64,000 nt of DNA, from NCBI RefSeq assembly GCF_018991925.1, contig NW_024735516.1, positions 596,001-660,000 on the forward strand, written 5' to 3'. Of the stretch, positions 1 to 10,068 are shown one piece after another. Positions within the stretch are counted from its first letter, which is position 1. Every line of letters starts with the position of its first letter. Under the pieces are notes generated by a model. That model worked only from the letters and a program-made list of their open reading frames with translations, made no database searches and was not told the origin of the DNA. The position numbers and the translations under genes were made by a program. Source of the stretch: Homarus americanus (taxonomy: Eukaryota > Arthropoda > Malacostraca > Decapoda > Nephropidae).

Positions 1-373
1 GGGGTGTGGGTGGTGGGGTGAAAGTGGTGGGATTTATGGGTGGTGGGGTGTGTGGGTGGTGGGGTGAGTGGTGTTGGGTTGTGGGTGGTGGGGTGAAAGT
101 GGTGGGTTGTGGGTGGTGGGGTGTGTGGGTGAGTGGGGTGAAAGTGGTGGGTTGTGGGTGGTGGGGAATTATTAATATGGGTGGTGGGGTGTAGGTGGCA
201 GGGGTGTAGAGTGGCAGGGTGTGGGTGGTGGGGAGTGGGTGGTGGGGTGTAGGTGGTGGGGTGTGGGTGGGGTGTGAGCGGTGGGGAGTAGGCAGTGGGG
301 GTGTGGGTGTGGGGTGTAGATGGCGGGGTGTAGATGGCGGGGTGTAGATGGCGGGGTGTGGGTGGTGGGGTGT
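1..373. repeat. G/T-rich minisatellite
   Basis: Degenerate tandem units built from GTGGGTGGTGGGGTG, with variants carrying AAAGTGGTGG or TAGATGGCGGG. The plus strand is almost free of C and has many GGG/GGGG runs, so G-quadruplex potential is high on that strand. The array is cut by the window start. Open frames on either strand only reflect the repeat. Confidence 0.93.
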
Positions 374-424
374 AATGACAATTAACACACACACACTGTA
401 TGTTCCTTTACCTTTCTCTAATGA

Positions 425-543
425 AGGCTTTTGTTAAATCACCAGTGTATGTAATAAGTCATTTATGTCCAATGTATATTTTCAGTCTTCGGTCTGCAGA
501 ACTTTTTCAATAAACCGTCAATTATTACTATTATTTTTATTAT
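425..543 (+). mobile_element. LINE 3'-end remnant (family 1)
   Basis: TATATTTTCAGTCTTCGG followed by TTTCAATAAACCGTCA and an ATT-rich tail. This matches the 3' ends of the LINE copies at about 19.55 and 42.66 kb, where the same CAATAAACCGTTA motif precedes the tail. Only part of the 3' UTR is present; the upstream 50 bases are diverged. The element probably arrived as a very short 5'-truncated insertion. Confidence 0.6.
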
Positions 544-562
544 CACACACACACACACACAC
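544..562. repeat. (CA)n microsatellite
   Basis: Perfect CA dinucleotide run directly behind the ATT tail of the LINE 3'-end remnant. Confidence 0.95.
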
Positions 563-672
563 CTCACTCTATTCAAGATAATTTAAGGTAATTCACGAAG
601 ATAACCACCAATGATAACCAAATATTTACCGTCGATAATGATTCAATATGTTGATGATTAAAAAATGAAATA

Positions 673-673
<1 letters not shown>

Positions 674-710
<37 letters not shown>
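674..710. repeat. (CA)n microsatellite
   Basis: Perfect CA run of 37 bases. Confidence 0.97.
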
Positions 711-712
<2 letters not shown>

Positions 713-760
713 TAGACATCCAAGTGAGACGTTAAGGTGAGACACAAAAAGACACCGAAA

Positions 761-782
761 CACACACACACACACACACACA
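761..782. repeat. (CA)n microsatellite
   Basis: Perfect CA run of 22 bases. A TGACGTCA palindrome lies about 50 bases downstream, at 829-836. Confidence 0.96.
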
Positions 783-972
783 TCCGAGGTCAACAGCAAC
801 ACATAACACAGGTGACCCAGCTGTGTAGTGACGTCACCAACATGTACAGTACTTCTGGTTAACATTGGGAGGGCGAGTTGTCCACATAGGAGGAGGAGGA
901 GGTGTTGTTGACATATAATAGTAGAGGGAGGATGGGTTCTTTACATTTCCTAGGTTTAAGGCAGACAATAAC

Positions 973-1169
973 GCACTCATTATATAAACACACTCATTAT
1001 ATAAACACACTCATTATATAAACACACTCATTATATAAACACTCATTATATAAACACACTCATTATATAAACACACTCATTATATAAACACTCATATAAA
1101 CACACTCATTATATAAACACACTCATATAAACACACTCATTATATAAACACACTCATTATATAAACACA
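973..1169. repeat. 17-bp minisatellite
   Basis: About eleven copies of CACTCATTATATAAACA, several shortened by two bases. Each unit contains a TATATAAA string, so TATA-box predictions in this stretch are unreliable. Confidence 0.95.
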
Positions 1170-1196
1170 CAACAGTCATATCAACCTTTGTCACCA

Positions 1197-1606
1197 ATGA
1201 GAGTTCTTGTTAGGGGCATAAAAGCCATGAGGGCCTTGAAGGTGAAGAGGGAAGAGTCCTACAGTCTCAACAAGCCAGGAACGAGAACTCAAACTGACGT
1301 GAAAATCCGTACTAATGAACTATATAAAAGAAAGTCCGTTATATGGAGGAGTCACTGTATAGGAATAGTAATATCCAGTAGGTAAGTAAGGGGGTCTGTG
1401 TCGCCTCAACAGGGTCATAAACGATTATTATTTTAATATAAAGCTTAAGCATCAGCCACTCTGTGCTTCCCTGGTTGTGACTCTCGTTTACATTGAGTTT
1501 TGGGACTGTTTCAGGGTCGTAGTGCTGAAGTCACGACTCCTCTTGGGTCAAAACAAAATCCAGAAAGTGTGGCTCTCCGGCGAAGTCGATGCTTCTTTGG
1601 TGGCAG
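1197..1606 (+). CDS. Candidate two-exon ORF fragment, unrecognised
   Basis: Not a recognised family. Exon 1 (1197-1381) opens with ATG and stays open for about 61 codons up to the donor-like AG|GTAAGTAAG. The next good acceptor is TTTCAG at 1509-1514. Exon 2 (1515-1606) ends at a donor-like GCAG|GTACGC. Joining across the 133-bp GT-AG intron preserves the frame, giving about 92 codons rich in basic residues. Against it: a TATATAAAAG string lies inside exon 1 (1321-1330), exon 2 is open in two frames, the start has no distinctive context, and no conserved motif is visible. It could be chance, an untranslated leader or old transposon sequence. Confidence 0.22.
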
Positions 1607-1761
1607 GTACGCACGCGATTCGCAGTTTGTTCGCCCGATAACATCCACATAACCCAGCGAGCTACAGCTCTTGGTAGATCATGAATAATTTTATTGTTCC
1701 ACACGCCAGCAGACCTTCAGTAGTGTTCACCTGAGACATTAATACACTATCACTATCTGAT

Positions 1762-1842
1762 AGAGGTTTCATATCTAACGAACCCTTGATATAACAGAAT
1801 TTTTCTCTCCATAATAGTCCGTTAAATAGAGGTTTCAATGTA
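1762..1842 (-). mobile_element. Tigger/pogo-like terminal repeat remnant
   Basis: Read on the minus strand, the segment starts TACATTGAAACCTCTATTT and continues with AACGGAC and GTTATATCAAGGGTTCG. This is the style of Tigger/pogo (Tc1/mariner superfamily) ends, which typically read CAGTGAAACCTCTATATAACGG-like. Only one end is seen. The 86-residue minus-strand frame across 1662-1922 runs through this terminus and is not likely to be a gene. Confidence 0.4.
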
Positions 1843-1989
1843 ACCTGAAACACCATCGCAAGTGGCCAGTACACCAACACGGGTGGACCCTGCACCAACA
1901 CAACACTAACTATCTCAGTCACTAAGATTAGTTAAGAATATGAACTAACCTTTATAACATATTAATGAACTTACACTATTAATCAAACC

Positions 1990-2722
1990 TTTTGGGATCA
2001 GTGTGAACAACTCGGCTCCCTGACTACACCGCCTCCAGGATTTAAAGTTCCAAAACTGGGCCACCAACAACCATGTCACCATCAACCATACCAAGACCAA
2101 GGTTATAAACACCAACCCTCTCCCTGACCTTGTCCCACCTCCTCCATCGTCTGAAGTCCCTCGAGTTCCCTGCGCCAGGGCTCCTCAGTGCTTACTCAAC
2201 ATTCATATTCCCAAGCTCACTTATGCCTCCCTACCTAGTCTTCCTCCTAAATGCTACACAACGGAAACAACTAGAAAAATTGAAAGGCGCAGATTATTCT
2301 CCCTACTCCACATATCAAGCAGCGCTCAACACACTGACCCTCTCTGCCTTCCTTCTGATCATCACCAAGCCTCCACTGCAAGAGAAACTTATCATCCACA
2401 CCACTCCCTACTTTCACCGAGATCCTCGTCCGCGAATTGCTGTTCGACACCACAGCCAGTCACATATGGTCGCTATAATAACAGCCCAGTCCCAACCATT
2501 GTAAAAATTATCAACAACTTGTATTTGAAGCGTGTTCACTACCAGCCAATCTTAGTTAAATTGCACTGTTAATATGCTGAATAACCCTCCCACTTGTAAT
2601 TATATATCATATTTGTATCACTTATGTTACCTGCATACTATTTGTCAATCATGACCCATTCCCCAATTATGTAACTGAATATGTTCCGCCTGTTGTCTGC
2701 TTTGATCCTCAATAAAAACAGT
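1990..2722 (+). mobile_element. LINE 3' fragment, family 1 copy A (decayed)
   Basis: Collinear with the better copy at 41.76-42.70 kb, including the stretch encoding NWATNN, the segment around LLSAYSTFIFP, STYQAALNTLTLS and the ORF end VKIINNL-like. About 125 bases are missing relative to that copy: the sequence jumps from the CCTCCAT region straight to the LKSL region. Frameshifts and further small losses break the frame. A 3' UTR follows, with TATATATCATATTTGTATCACTTATGTTAC and a degenerate CAATAAAAACAGTTA end. This is a 5'-truncated, inactive retrotransposon. Confidence 0.85.
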
Positions 2723-2812
2723 TATATATATATATTATTATTATTATTATTATATACATACTATTATTATTATTATTATACGCACACACACACATACAGT
2801 ACAGTACAGTAC
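2723..2812. repeat. Compound (AT)/(ATT)/(CA)/(CAGTA) microsatellite
   Basis: AT, then ATT repeats to about 2780, a short CA run and a few CAGTA units. It starts exactly at the 3' end of LINE copy A, so it probably grew from the element's tail. Confidence 0.9.
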
Positions 2813-3329
2813 ATCCAGTCATCAGTGTGGCGGAGGCAGGGAGGCCCGTGTGTGACGTCCTCCTACCCGTTGTTTGGTCGACATTTGCACAATCAAACAA
2901 ACAAGATAACTAACCTAACGTAACTCAACAAACTAATATATATCCACGACGTAGTAGTGTGCGGTCCGAAGTGACACAGTGCCGCTTATCTTGAGGGCTA
3001 CTGGTTCTCGCACGCTCGGGGCACCCACACCTGACCCAAACTGCGACCCTGCCCTCTATAGACCTTGAGTTTATAGTTGGAAGTAAAGACAGTCGAATGT
3101 ATTACCAGCCACAATTTTAAATATAAACAAACCCACAACTTAGAAACAACGTTTATAAATCCAAACAATTTAAACAAACACAAGTTTCAAAAAATGAATA
3201 AAAAATTGAGTTAATATCGGCACCAAAACGTGTTAAGACTGAGCTTGGCTGTAGATAATCAATATGTTATCCACAAAGGCTAACACAACTCTGCCCCAAT
3301 CCTTGGAAATGATGAATTATTCAGACCAC
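2813..3329. other. Unique sequence, nothing recognised
   Basis: Non-repetitive DNA of mixed composition. I see no supported exon, RNA gene or transposon end here. Open frames in it are short and without flanking splice or start support. Confidence 0.5.
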
Positions 3330-3470
3330 ACCCCTACCTGCAGCACCCACCCTACTCCTTGCGCAACCCCCACCCCCCACTTGCTGTATCCCCACCCCCA
3401 CCTGCTGCACCCCCCACCCACCTGGTCCCACGCCCTACCTGATGCACCCCACCACCACACCACCGCCAAC
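3330..3470. repeat. C-rich degenerate repeat
   Basis: Loose units of CCCCACCTGCTGCACC type on the plus strand, with several CCCC runs. Confidence 0.7.
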
Positions 3471-3589
3471 ACCCATAGCAAGATGACACAGATGCAATAC
3501 TGGTGATAATTTATGTTGACCTGAGCTCACACTTCCATAGGTACATCATGGAACTAATGGTAATGACAACAGAGTGAGAAAGATATATC

Positions 3590-3720
3590 ATAAAGTGAAA
3601 AAGGAACTAATCCCAGGCAGTATGGACGGTACTGCTGTCGACCGCATTCACTTCCCCAAAAAACTAAAGTTACCATTTACAGCTGGTGAACCGAGTGCCG
3701 GGGATCGAACCACCTACAGT
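3590..3720 (-). mobile_element. Possible tRNA-derived SINE fragment
   Basis: On the minus strand the string GGTTCGATCCCCGGCACTC looks like a tRNA T-arm/B-box, as found in tRNA-derived SINEs. No matching A-box or acceptor stem is visible, so it is not a tRNA gene. The extent is a guess. Confidence 0.25.
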
Positions 3721-3895
3721 ATTAAATACAACTGTACAATAAAACAATAACTGATTACACAGCTAGTTTCAGCTATTGTTCGTCTCACTGATCAGGTTTA
3801 CACCGCTCAGACACACCAACCAAACACAGACAGACAAAAGACATATCGTTATGTCCTTCTCCCGGGTGAAGTATGTTAACCAACCATTAAAATCA

Positions 3896-3918
3896 ACACA
3901 CACACACGCACACACACA
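3896..3918. repeat. Short CA/CG-type microsatellite
   Basis: CA repeats interrupted by a single G. Confidence 0.85.
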
Positions 3919-3993
3919 TCATTATCGTAAACTACTTATCTATCACGCGCTCTTCCAAGGCGGCAATTTAATTGAAGGAGAATTAATAAATGC

Positions 3994-3996
<3 letters not shown>

Positions 3997-4052
<56 letters not shown>
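3997..4052. repeat. (TG)n microsatellite
   Basis: Perfect TG run of 56 bases. A short AAAT run follows at 4092-4110. The sequence between here and 4400 is unique, with a G9 run at 4328-4336. Confidence 0.97.
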
Positions 4053-4053
<1 letters not shown>

Positions 4054-4401
4054 AACCTTGTATTAACATTCCCAAGACTTTACGAAAAAAATATAAATAA
4101 ATAAATAAATTACTGGGATTTATACACCTGTGGACTGAGGTGACGAGGAACACAATTATTATTACAACATGTACAGGTACACTTAAAGGGCGCAGAGCAA
4201 AATGTCAAGTGCACTTCTAGAGGTACAACAATGAACAAACAGAGGTGACAGGACCATACTGACAGGTACATTAACCCACACACGATAATGTCAATAATCG
4301 AGTGACTGCCCAGACCCCAGGTGACAAGGGGGGGGGACCTCAATGTGAATGACGCTAGTGTGTTCATGGACTACAAAGTGCTGCTACTATACGTATGGTG
4401 A

Positions 4402-4434
4402 AGAGGTGTGTGTGGGGTGTGTGTGTGTGTGTGG

Positions 4435-4465
<31 letters not shown>

Positions 4466-4564
4466 TGTGTGTGTGTGTGTGGTGTGTGTGTGTGTGTGTA
4501 TGTGTGTGTGTGTGTGTGGTGGGTGTGTGTTGTGTGTGTGTGGTGTATGTGTGTGGGTGTGTGG

Positions 4565-4616
<52 letters not shown>

Positions 4617-4664
4617 TGTGTGTGTGTGTATGTGTGTGTGTGTGGGTGTGTGTGTGTGTATGCA
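4402..4664. repeat. Imperfect (TG)n array
   Basis: About 260 bases of TG with regular GGTG, TATG and TTG interruptions. All reading frames through it are open on both strands; none is coding. Confidence 0.95.
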
Positions 4665-4777
4665 TGTTAGGTATATATATTATATGGGAGGGTGTACACT
4701 GTACAGTGTGTGGGGTGTCGTATGAATGTATGTGTTAAGTACTATATACATGGGAGGAGTGGATGTATGTATTTATG

Positions 4778-4784
<7 letters not shown>

Positions 4785-4869
<85 letters not shown>
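4785..4869. repeat. (TA)n microsatellite
   Basis: Perfect TA run of 85 bases. Confidence 0.97.
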
Positions 4870-4871
<2 letters not shown>

Positions 4872-4902
4872 TGCAAAGTATGAATGTATGGTGAGGGGCG
4901 AA

Positions 4903-5352
4903 TAATGGAGGGAGTATGATGGAGGGAGTATGATGGAAGGAGTATGATGGAGAGTAGGATGTGTGGGGAGTAGGATGGAGGGAGTATGATGGAGGGAGTA
5001 TGATGGAGGGAGCATGATGGAGGGAGGTGATGGAGGAGTATGATGGAGGGAGTATGATGGGGGAGTATGATGGAGGAGATGATGGGGAGTATGATGGGGA
5101 GGAGGATGGAGTGCGATGGAGGAGGAAGTGGAGGAGAGTATGATGGAAGGAATATGATGAGTATGGTGGAGTATGATGGAGGGAATATGCTGGTGTATGA
5201 TGGAGCATGATGGGGGAGTATGATGGGGGAGTATGATGGAGGGAGTATGATGGAGGAGTATGATGGAGGAGTATGATGGAGGGAGTATATGGAGGGAGTA
5301 TGATGGAGGGAGTATGATGGAGGGAGTATGATGGAGGGAAGATGGAGGAGTA
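4903..5352. repeat. 14-bp purine-rich minisatellite
   Basis: Tandem GGAGGGAGTATGAT units with frequent one- to three-base losses, about 30 copies. Confidence 0.95.
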
Positions 5353-5982
5353 TTGGTGGAGGAGGGTGTTGAGTAGAGGAGTGAACTACCTTAACAACAT
5401 ATACCCAGGTCCCACTTGACTGAACAACCTGAAGCGAAACAGGAAGTCCTTATATTTCAATCATGCCTATACGGGTCTCTCTCTCAACACTGAACTCGTC
5501 TATTTGTACTATTGTTGTATATTTCTACACACTGTATGACATTATGAAAGAGAGAGAGGAGAGAGAGAGAGAGAGAGAGACGTCAACAAGATTATCCTTC
5601 AAATCCGGATTCATACTATACGAACGTCAACAAAAATTGCCTTCAAGGATTCTATAAATTATAAGAACGTCAACTTGACAAATACTTTACTTCTGTAATT
5701 AGACTTTATGACATAATTCGTCTAAGATTAGTGTGTGTGTGTGTGTGTGTGTGGCCCGAAGTAACTAATAGCTGACACGTGAATGCCAGATTACCACGAC
5801 TCACCGTGATTAAGAATAACATGAACACGAACCGAATAATGATGGTGTACTGTATGATAACACTTCAACACGAACTGGAATAAAGATTATCACCAACCTT
5901 TGTATCAGAATTTAATTATCATTACCTATTAATTATTAGTATTGGTAGAAAGTAGTAGTAGCAAATGAAAGCGACGAGAAAA
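5353..5982. other. Mostly unique DNA with short microsatellites
   Basis: Holds a (GA)n run near 5548-5580 and a (GT)n run at 5731-5753. The rest is AT-rich unique sequence in which I recognise nothing. Confidence 0.6.
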
Positions 5983-6140
5983 CACTACTACTACTACTAC
6001 TACTACTAATGTTATATTATTATTATTATTATACAATTATACTATTCTCACTACTACTATTACTACTACTACTACTACTACTAATAATAATAATAATAAG
6101 TTATATTATCATCAATATTATTATTATACTACTACTACTA
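5983..6140. repeat. Compound (TAC)n/(TTA)n microsatellite
   Basis: Alternating runs of CTA/TAC and TTA trinucleotides over about 150 bases. Confidence 0.93.
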
Positions 6141-6208
6141 ATAGACGCATCATTATAATGTCCACATCAAAGGAAGTACTAAGCCCCAGTAGCGTGCACC
6201 TAACACTT

Positions 6209-7055
6209 ATCCACACCCTCGACCAGTGACTGACACAGGTACACATCCACACCCTCGACCAGTGAGGACACAGGTACACATCCACACCTCTGACCAGTGA
6301 TTGACACAGGTACACATCCACCCTCGACCCAGTGATTGACACAGGTACACATCCACACCCTCGACCAGTGACTGACACAGGTACACATCCACACCTCGAC
6401 CAGTGAGTGACACAGGTACACATCCACACCCCTCGACCAGTGACTTGACACAGGTACACATCCACACCCTCGACCAGTGACTGACACAGGCACACATCCA
6501 CACCCTCTGACCAGTGAGTGACACAGGTACACATCCACACCCCCTCACCAGTGATTGACACAGGCACACATCCACACCCCCTGACCAGTGACTAAACAGG
6601 TATACATCCACACCCCTCGACCAGGAGGTGCACAGGTACACATCCACACCCCCGACCAGTGACTGACACAGGTACACATCCACACCCTCAACCAGTGAGA
6701 CACAAGTACACATCCACACCTCGACCAGTGACTGCACAGGTACACATCCACACCCTCAACCATGTGAGACACAAGCACATCCACACCCTCGACCAGTGAC
6801 TGGACACAGGTACACATCCACACCCCTCGACCAGTGAGTGACACAGGTACACATCCACACCCTCGACCAGTGAGTGACACAGGTACACATCCACACTCAC
6901 CAGTGACTGACACAGGCACATCCACACCCTCAACCAGTGAGACACAAGTACACATCCACACCCTCAACCAGTGAGACACAGGTACACATCCACACCCTCG
7001 ACCAGTGAGTGACACAGGTACACATCCACACCCTCGACCAGTGAGTGACACAGGT
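6209..7055. repeat. ~34-bp minisatellite
   Basis: About 25 units containing GACACAGGTACACATCCACA and CCTCGACCAGTGA. Small indels shift the frame from unit to unit, so the several minus-strand open frames (CTCV/LVEG-type repeats) are by-products of the array. Confidence 0.96.
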
Positions 7056-7255
7056 ACCAACCTTCACCGGTAGCGGAACACAAAGTTATAATTACGGGTT
7101 TGTAGGACCATCACATTATTAGTGTTTGGCCTGAAGGAAGTAATTAATGGGTAACTGTCAATAACACAACCTCATTAAACCTTAAGTTAAAATAGTGTCT
7201 TTTATATCACTGACCACAACCACACGAGAATGATGTCGCCCACCCCTTACTGATG
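7056..7255. other. Spacer, nothing recognised
   Basis: Two hundred bases of unique sequence between two arrays. Confidence 0.5.
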
Positions 7256-7618
7256 CGTGAGGACTGGAGGACCCTGAGGACTGGAGGGGACCACTGAGGA
7301 CTGGAGGGACCACTGAGGACTGAGGGGACCACTGAGGACTGGAGGGGGACCACTGAGGACTGGAGGGGACCCCTGAGACTGGAGGGGACCCCTGAGGACT
7401 GGAGGGGACCACTAAGGACTGGAGGGGGACCCCGAGGACTGGAGGGACCACTGAGGACTGAGGGGAACCCTGAGGACTGGAGGGGACCACTGGAGGACTG
7501 GAGGGTACCCTGAGGACTGGAGGGGACCCTGAGGACTGGAGGGGACCCCGGGAGACTGAGGGGACCCCTGAGACCTGAGGGGACCCTGAGGACTGGAGGG
7601 ACCCCTGAGGACTGGAGG
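7256..7618. repeat. ~20-bp minisatellite
   Basis: Units of GGACCACTGAGGACTGGAGG with CCCTGAGG variants, about 18 copies. Minus-strand frames read as SSPQ/GPLQ repeats and are not coding. Confidence 0.95.
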
Positions 7619-7740
7619 TGTCGTGACCGTCAACAGGTTCATTGAGAGAGAGAGATAAATGCCTCCTGGACCCGTGACAGAACACGAGTTTACACGCTAT
7701 CAACACCAGTTAGGTTAGGTCAGGTTAAGCGTGTGTGTGA

Positions 7741-7972
7741 GCACAAACACACACCATCGACAATCACCACACTATACTGCTCATCACACTACACCATCAT
7801 GATCACCACACCATGCTCATCACATCACACCATCATGATCACCACACCATGCTCATCACATCACACCACACCATCATGATCACCACACCATGCTCATCAC
7901 ATCACACCATCATGATCACCACACCACGCTCATCACATCACACTACACCATCATGATCACCACACTCCACTG
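7741..7972. repeat. ~40-bp minisatellite
   Basis: Units joining ACCATCATGATCACCACACC and ATGCTCATCACATCACACC, about five copies. Confidence 0.92.
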
Positions 7973-7989
7973 ACATACTCACAGCCCTA

Positions 7990-8840
7990 AACTTGTTGAA
8001 GACACTGCCACTGACAGTCTCATCATCACTGACTCCTTATTCTCACTACTTGTTATTGATAACTTCAACTCAGGTTGTTATATCTTTGTCTCTGAAACCA
8101 GACACAAACGTGCATGTCTTATTGCAAGGGTATCAGGATCAAGCTGCTGTCGATCCTCCCTCACATAGGCCTCAGTAAACATGATATGAGTTGATGTCTT
8201 ACTTAACTCACATCTAACAAAAGACACCATTAAATACAATTTCGGTCTGCCAAACAGAACCCTAAAAATGTAATCAGGAAGAAACTTGTTGATGAATTTG
8301 AGGCAACAGACAAGTGCAAACAGATACAAGTCAATCCATTGTCTACCATGATGAGAAGTATAGTAAAACATGTACAGTATATGGAGCAAGTAACAAGATG
8401 ATGTAACTGCTACACTAAGGTTAGGATATAAGTCCCTCTGGTAGTATATCCCTCAAACAAACATGAACAAGACTAAATGTAAAGTGTGTGACCAGACATA
8501 TAGCCACACACTCCAATACTACGTCTTAGACTGTGAAAAAATAAAATATTTTTGGGACAGGTCCAAGCACACTGTGCATGCAACGGCACAGCACTTTATC
8601 TCTGATGGCAAGATAGCGGACACATTAAATTTGTATCCACACTTCGCACCTACACCAGTAGCTTAGTAAACTCCGATGTACTGAACTAAACAAACAATGT
8701 ACTGGAAATACTATAACATTCAACGCCACAATAACCTGACCACCGGGCTCATAAACACCCTTGTGACCTCTGCTCTGTAATTATTTTTTAGCTCACAGGC
8801 TGAGTATGGGGTGCACATTGAACCACACTACATCATCATG
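7990..8840 (+). mobile_element. LINE 3' fragment with RNase H and zinc-knuckle motifs
   Basis: Translated across frameshifts, the segment gives the end of an RNase H domain followed by the C-terminal region of an RNase H-bearing non-LTR retrotransposon. IITDS (the TDS core at 8028-8036) precedes IDNFNS, and HIGLSKHDM sits at 8162-8188. A linker with VDEFEATDKCKQ follows, then TATLRLGYKSLW and a stop. The last frame (8463-8666) has a knuckle of the form CKVCDQ, then SHT, then C (C-x2-C-x6-H-type). Order and spacing fit the I/R1-type group; the exact clade is not resolvable. At least two frameshifts and one stop make it a pseudogene. About 170 bases of probable 3' UTR follow. Confidence 0.72.
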
Positions 8841-8888
8841 ACTACCAGAACACTTCTAGCACGAGGAAACTGTACACTGTAGTATACT

Positions 8889-8909
8889 CTCTCTCTCTCT
8901 CCAAAAAAA

Positions 8910-8940
<31 letters not shown>

Positions 8941-8957
8941 ATGAATAAATAAATAAA
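8889..8957. repeat. (CT)n and (AAAT)n microsatellites
   Basis: A short CT run, then AAATAAAT repeats over about 50 bases. Confidence 0.93.
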
Positions 8958-9394
8958 ATAAACATATATAAATAGCTAATGTATACAACCACTTCATTCT
9001 GAGATGGCAAGAAGTGAATGAAACATATTCATTACATCAAAGTACAACTGCACATCACAAGTGTTAGCACCCAGAAACAACTGTACATGTTCATTAAATC
9101 AGCGCAACTGTGTACATCATAGAGTTGCAGCAAGAGGAGATGTACCGCTATACACAACCTCACACGCAGGTATTACCACGGTGAACGCAACACACCTGGA
9201 GTAATGCTCACACACGCAGGTCACCGTCTGCCCCCACCACACTGCACGCCGATGTTGTGTGTCGCCAGGGTGTATGCTCACCTGTGCCTGTAGTGCTACT
9301 CCACTCACACCCGCGGCACCCTGGCTACTGCATGCATGTCCCTCAACCCGCCTTGCCTGCCTCCCCCTCCCCCAAAACCACCCCCCTGCACCTT
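8958..9394. other. Unique sequence, nothing recognised
   Basis: No supported exon or element. GC content rises toward 9300-9390, just before the next array. Confidence 0.5.
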
Positions 9395-9860
9395 CCCAAA
9401 CCCACTGCCATCACCATCATCAACACGATAACCAGAACGACCATAGTCAACACCGCCATCACCATCATCACCATCGTAAACGCCACCATCACCACCACCA
9501 TCGTCAATACCGCCACTAACACCATCACCAGCACCACCACCATCAACGCATCGCCATCTTCAACGCCACCACCATCGTCAACACCAACACCACCATCGTC
9601 AACACCGCCACCATCGTCAACACCACCACCATCGTCAACACCACCACCATCGTCAACACCGCCACCATCGTCAACACCGCCACCATCGTCAACACCACCA
9701 CCATCGTCAACACCATCACCGCCACCACCTCCATCACAACACCACCACCACCACCACACCAACACCATCACCGCCCACCGTCAACACCATCACCGCCACC
9801 ACCATCGTCAACACCATCACCGCCACCACCACCATCGTCAACACCATCACATTCTGTTGC
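9395..9860. repeat. CACCAT/CGTCAACACC trinucleotide-type minisatellite
   Basis: Units of ACCACCACCATCGTCAAC are most regular from 9570 to 9715. Period lengths are multiples of three, so long frames arise on both strands: a PPSST-rich one on the plus strand and a GGVDD-rich one on the minus strand. They carry no domain and are rejected as genes. Confidence 0.93.
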
Positions 9861-9883
9861 CGTGTCACACTCAACTAGCGAGC

Positions 9884-9940
9884 TGTGTGTGTGTGGGTTT
9901 TGCGTGGGTTTGCGTGCGTGTTGCGTGCATGCGTGTGTCA
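9884..9940. repeat. GT/GC-rich simple repeat
   Basis: Alternating purine-pyrimidine stretch with GTGTGTG, GCGTG and TGCGTGCG strings; a Z-DNA-prone composition. Confidence 0.75.
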
Positions 9941-10029
9941 TAAACATCTCGTCTCATATTTTCCTCTATTATATTCAAATTCAGTGACATAACAACCTTA
10001 TTTTCTACAGTTTGTGTCCCAGAAGTCAA

Positions 10030-10068
10030 AAAAAATACAGTAAATAAATAAATAAATAAATAAATTAC
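10030..10068. repeat. (AAAT)n microsatellite
   Basis: AAATAAAT run with a leading TACAGT. Confidence 0.93.

Noticed and set aside
962..1169. Multiple TATA boxes
   Set aside because: TATATAAA is part of a 17-bp minisatellite unit and says nothing about promoters.
1662..1922. 86-codon minus-strand frame as a gene
   Set aside because: The middle is a Tigger-like terminal repeat (GAAACCTCTATTTAACGG), so the frame is likely accidental.
3685..3715. tRNA gene on the minus strand
   Set aside because: A B-box-like GGTTCGATCCCC exists, but no acceptor stem, D-arm or A-box can be paired; at best a SINE relic.
4110..4367. 85-codon minus-strand Cys-rich frame
   Set aside because: It runs through a C9 tract, has no motif and ends in low-complexity DNA; consistent with chance.
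6124..7060. Several Cys/Val-rich minus-strand frames of 85-176 codons
   Set aside because: They follow the 34-bp minisatellite and shift frame with every indel.
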